Part shown: one piece after another, positions 52,598-54,012 of the stretch | Layout of the letters: each line of letters opens with the position of its first letter | How positions within the stretch are numbered: the first letter of the stretch is position 1 | From: Myxococcales bacterium | GTDB lineage: Bacteria; Myxococcota_A; Polyangia; Polyangiales; Polyangiaceae | DNA: 54,012 nucleotides | Direction: 5' to 3' | Assembly: GCA_013297655.1 (NCBI GenBank) | Contig: JAAFHV010000025.1 | Coordinates: forward strand, 2,712-56,723 | Position numbers and translations under genes: made by a program | The notes under the pieces: model-generated | Database searches by the model: none | What the model saw: the letters and a program-made list of their open reading frames with translations, nothing else | What the model was told of the DNA's origin: nothing

Positions 52598-53393
52598 ATT
52601 TCGCGCAGGCGAGCGCGATCGTCTTCGATTTCCCTGCGATCGTGAGCTTTGCCTCGGTCGTCCCGTCGAACGCGAGCGCGGTGGTGGTCCCGCCGCCTTC
52701 GATCGTGACGGAGCCCCCTGCCTCGGGGCACGCCGCGCGGCACCGCTTCACTTTGTCGAGGGTGACCTTGAGGGCCTCTTCGCCGACCGAGCCCTCGGAA
52801 GTGCCGCTCGCTTCGATGCAGCTCTCGCCGGTGGAGAACAGGAGGGTGCGATCGACGACCCGTTTGAAGGCGCGGTCGCGCGCGCTCTGGCCTTCGACCT
52901 CGGCGTGCCACGCCGCTCGGCGGGTGGTTCCCTCGGCCGTGATTTCGGCCTTCGCGTCGAGCCGAAGCGTCGCGCGCCCGATGGCGAGCTTCTCGGCGAC
53001 GATCGTGAGCGAGAGCCCGGCGTTCGACGTGGCCGCCCTCGCGTACGTGATGGTGACGACGCCGGTGAGCTTGCGGAGCCCGAAGGGACCGGCACAGTCG
53101 GTGAACGTGTAGGACACGGTGCGCGTCGCGGCGTCGTGGCGCGGAGCGACGCATCCGCGAGGGAAAAAGAAGGCTCGCGCGCCTTCTCCGGTGTCCTGTG
53201 GCCCGCTGGTGCCGACCAGGGCCGCGGTGAGCAGCTCGGTGTCTCCTTCGTGGCTCACGAGGTCGGTGCCGTCGCGCGCGCGCTGCGTCTCGGGGTCGTC
53301 GGTGGCGCTGGGGGCGCACGCCGCGCTCGCGAGGCCGACGAGGGCCACGAGGCACGTGCGCGCGACGAGCGATGGAGAGCGTGAAGAGTGCAC
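52596..53393 (-). CDS. hypothetical lipoprotein
   Basis: 265 residues from a GTG at 53393, preceded by GGAGGAGGAG at a suitable distance. Signal peptide with lipidation Cys (VGLASAACAPS). The mature domain has a strand-rich pattern and four Cys that could pair (RGCVAPRH, TDCAGPF, ESCIEASG, RCRAACPEAGG). No family is recognised. The frame runs upstream to 53846 across the FHA gene, which is a shadow. Convergent with the PilZ gene. Confidence 0.78.
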   Translation of the reverse strand: MHSSRSPSLVARTCLVALVGLASAACAPSATDDPETQRARDGTDLVSHEGDTELLTAALVGTSGPQDTGEGARAFFFPRGCVAPRHDAATRTVSYTFTDCAGPFGLRKLTGVVTITYARAATSNAGLSLTIVAEKLAIGRATLRLDAKAEITAEGTTRRAAWHAEVEGQSARDRAFKRVVDRTLLFSTGESCIEASGTSEGSVGEEALKVTLDKVKRCRAACPEAGGSVTIEGGGTTTALAFDGTTEAKLTIAGKSKTIALACAK

Positions 53394-53513
53394 CTGTCGG
53401 CTCCTCCTCCAGGAGTAGCACGTCTCGTTCCGTCCGCCGGAGGGCGAGGCGGCGCGAGAGAACGTGACAACCACGGTGAACCTGGCCGCGTCCGAGGGGA
53501 CCTCGAATGGTTC

Positions 53514-54012
53514 ATGCCGTCCGGCAGCGCTTTGCGCTACGACGAGACCATGGTCGAGACCCGGACTCGGGCCCTGAACTGGTTCGTTCGTGGCGGCATG
53601 CTCGTATGCGAGGGCCGGGAGCGTGTGCCGATCGACGTCGATCCGCTCGTCGTGGGGCGCGCCGAGGGCGCCCACGTCGTGCTCGACGATCCGGAGATCA
53701 GCGCGCTCCACTGCGAGCTCCGCGCGACGACCGAAGGCGTGGTCCTCCGCGATCTCGGGAGCACGAACGGCACGTTCATCGGCAAGATCCGAGTCCGCGA
53801 CGTGCTGCTCGGCGAGCGCACCGAGATCACCGTCGGACAGACCCACCTCGTGGTGGAGCCCACCGGCAAGAAGCGCGTGGACGTGGGGTTCTCGGCGAGC
53901 TTCGGCTCGCTCGTCGGTACGTCGCCCAAAATGCGTCGCCTGTATGGCGTGCTCGAGAAGGTCGCGCCGACGCCGCTGAGCCTGCTCATCCTCGGCGAGA
54001 CCGGTACCGGCA
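53514..54012 (+). CDS. FHA-domain sigma-54-dependent transcriptional activator (5' part)
   Basis: Partial: the gene runs off the window. The FHA domain (about residues 30-110) has LVVGR, the H of LHCEL, and GSTNGT, the phosphothreonine-binding motifs. After a linker, an AAA+ sigma-54 activation domain begins (SLVGTSPKMRRLYGVLEKV) and reaches the Walker A GETGTG at the last base. FHA-sigma-54 activators are frequent in myxobacteria and are probably phosphothreonine-controlled, possibly by kinases of the kind found in this window. ATG at 53514 or 53550 could be the start. Confidence 0.93.
   Translation, partial: MPSGSALRYDETMVETRTRALNWFVRGGMLVCEGRERVPIDVDPLVVGRAEGAHVVLDDPEISALHCELRATTEGVVLRDLGSTNGTFIGKIRVRDVLLGERTEITVGQTHLVVEPTGKKRVDVGFSASFGSLVGTSPKMRRLYGVLEKVAPTPLSLLILGETGTG

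Noticed and set aside
1-54012. tRNA, rRNA or CRISPR array
   Set aside because: No TpsiC-like GGTTCRA arm with a matching acceptor stem and no regular repeat-spacer series was noticed; a covariance-model scan would be decisive.

Overview
The window comes from a very GC-rich bacterial chromosome, most likely a member of the Myxococcota near the Polyangiales. This is inferred from gene content: Hanks-type kinases fused to AAA/TPR or TonB-like modules, an FHA sigma-54 activator, many short lipoproteins with Cys-rich or low-complexity Gly/Asp/Pro linkers, delta-60 repeats, and GC-saturated third codon positions. Both ends cut through ordinary chromosomal genes. No phage, plasmid, CRISPR array, rRNA or tRNA was seen.

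Layout. 0-5 kb: a large kinase-ATPase-TPR protein translationally coupled to rRNA methyltransferase RlmE. 5-7.3 kb: an exported protein, a solitary rplC (L3) and a TMEM14-like protein, with two clear intrinsic terminators. 7.3-9.6 kb: a polar amino-acid ABC importer whose binding protein and permease are one polypeptide. 10-14.4 kb: an antiporter / histidine kinase / sigma-54 response-regulator run. 14.6-18.4 kb: a Cys-rich lipoprotein with an FGE-like domain, a Bcp-type peroxiredoxin, a solitary rplS with terminator, and a zinc-ribbon membrane protein. 18.5-25.9 kb: a membrane protein, a beta-CASP nuclease, an L,D-transpeptidase-like lipoprotein, an ETFB-type lysine methyltransferase homologue, a Cys-rich lipoprotein, a gluzincin-like lipoprotein and a DUF2236 oxygenase. 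26-30.2 kb: a kinase-fold protein that has lost its catalytic Asp, and a membrane metallophosphoesterase. 30.2-33.9 kb: the least ordinary part, with a 225-bp MITE-like element flanked by CTAG, an EVE protein, a deoxynucleoside kinase, a 159-bp inverted repeat doublet, and a tandem-HTH LuxR regulator split by an in-frame TAG. 34-42 kb: a delta-60 repeat lipoprotein, GTP-type PEP carboxykinase, and two paralogous exported barrel-like proteins. 42-44.6 kb: three overlapping lipoprotein alpha/beta hydrolases. 44.7-54 kb: a LysR/cupin divergent pair, NAD-type isocitrate dehydrogenase, a hydrolase, an M16 peptidase coupled to a SurA/PpiD-like protein, a PilZ protein, another lipoprotein and the start of an FHA sigma-54 activator.

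How the genes work together. Translationally coupled pairs (4-bp overlaps ATGA or GTGA) are common: kinase/rlmE, permease/ATPase, sensor/regulator, pckG/lipoprotein, the three esterases, and foldase/M16 peptidase. Much of the window concerns the cell envelope (lipoproteins, peptidoglycan cross-linking, outer-membrane proteins, periplasmic folding) and signalling (two kinase-fold proteins, a two-component system, PilZ, FHA-sigma-54). The best candidates for something undescribed are the two CTAG-associated repeat families, the split LuxR gene, the kinase-fold protein with HLA in place of HRD, and the three-esterase lipoprotein operon. I do not see an obvious new multi-gene defence or biosynthetic system.
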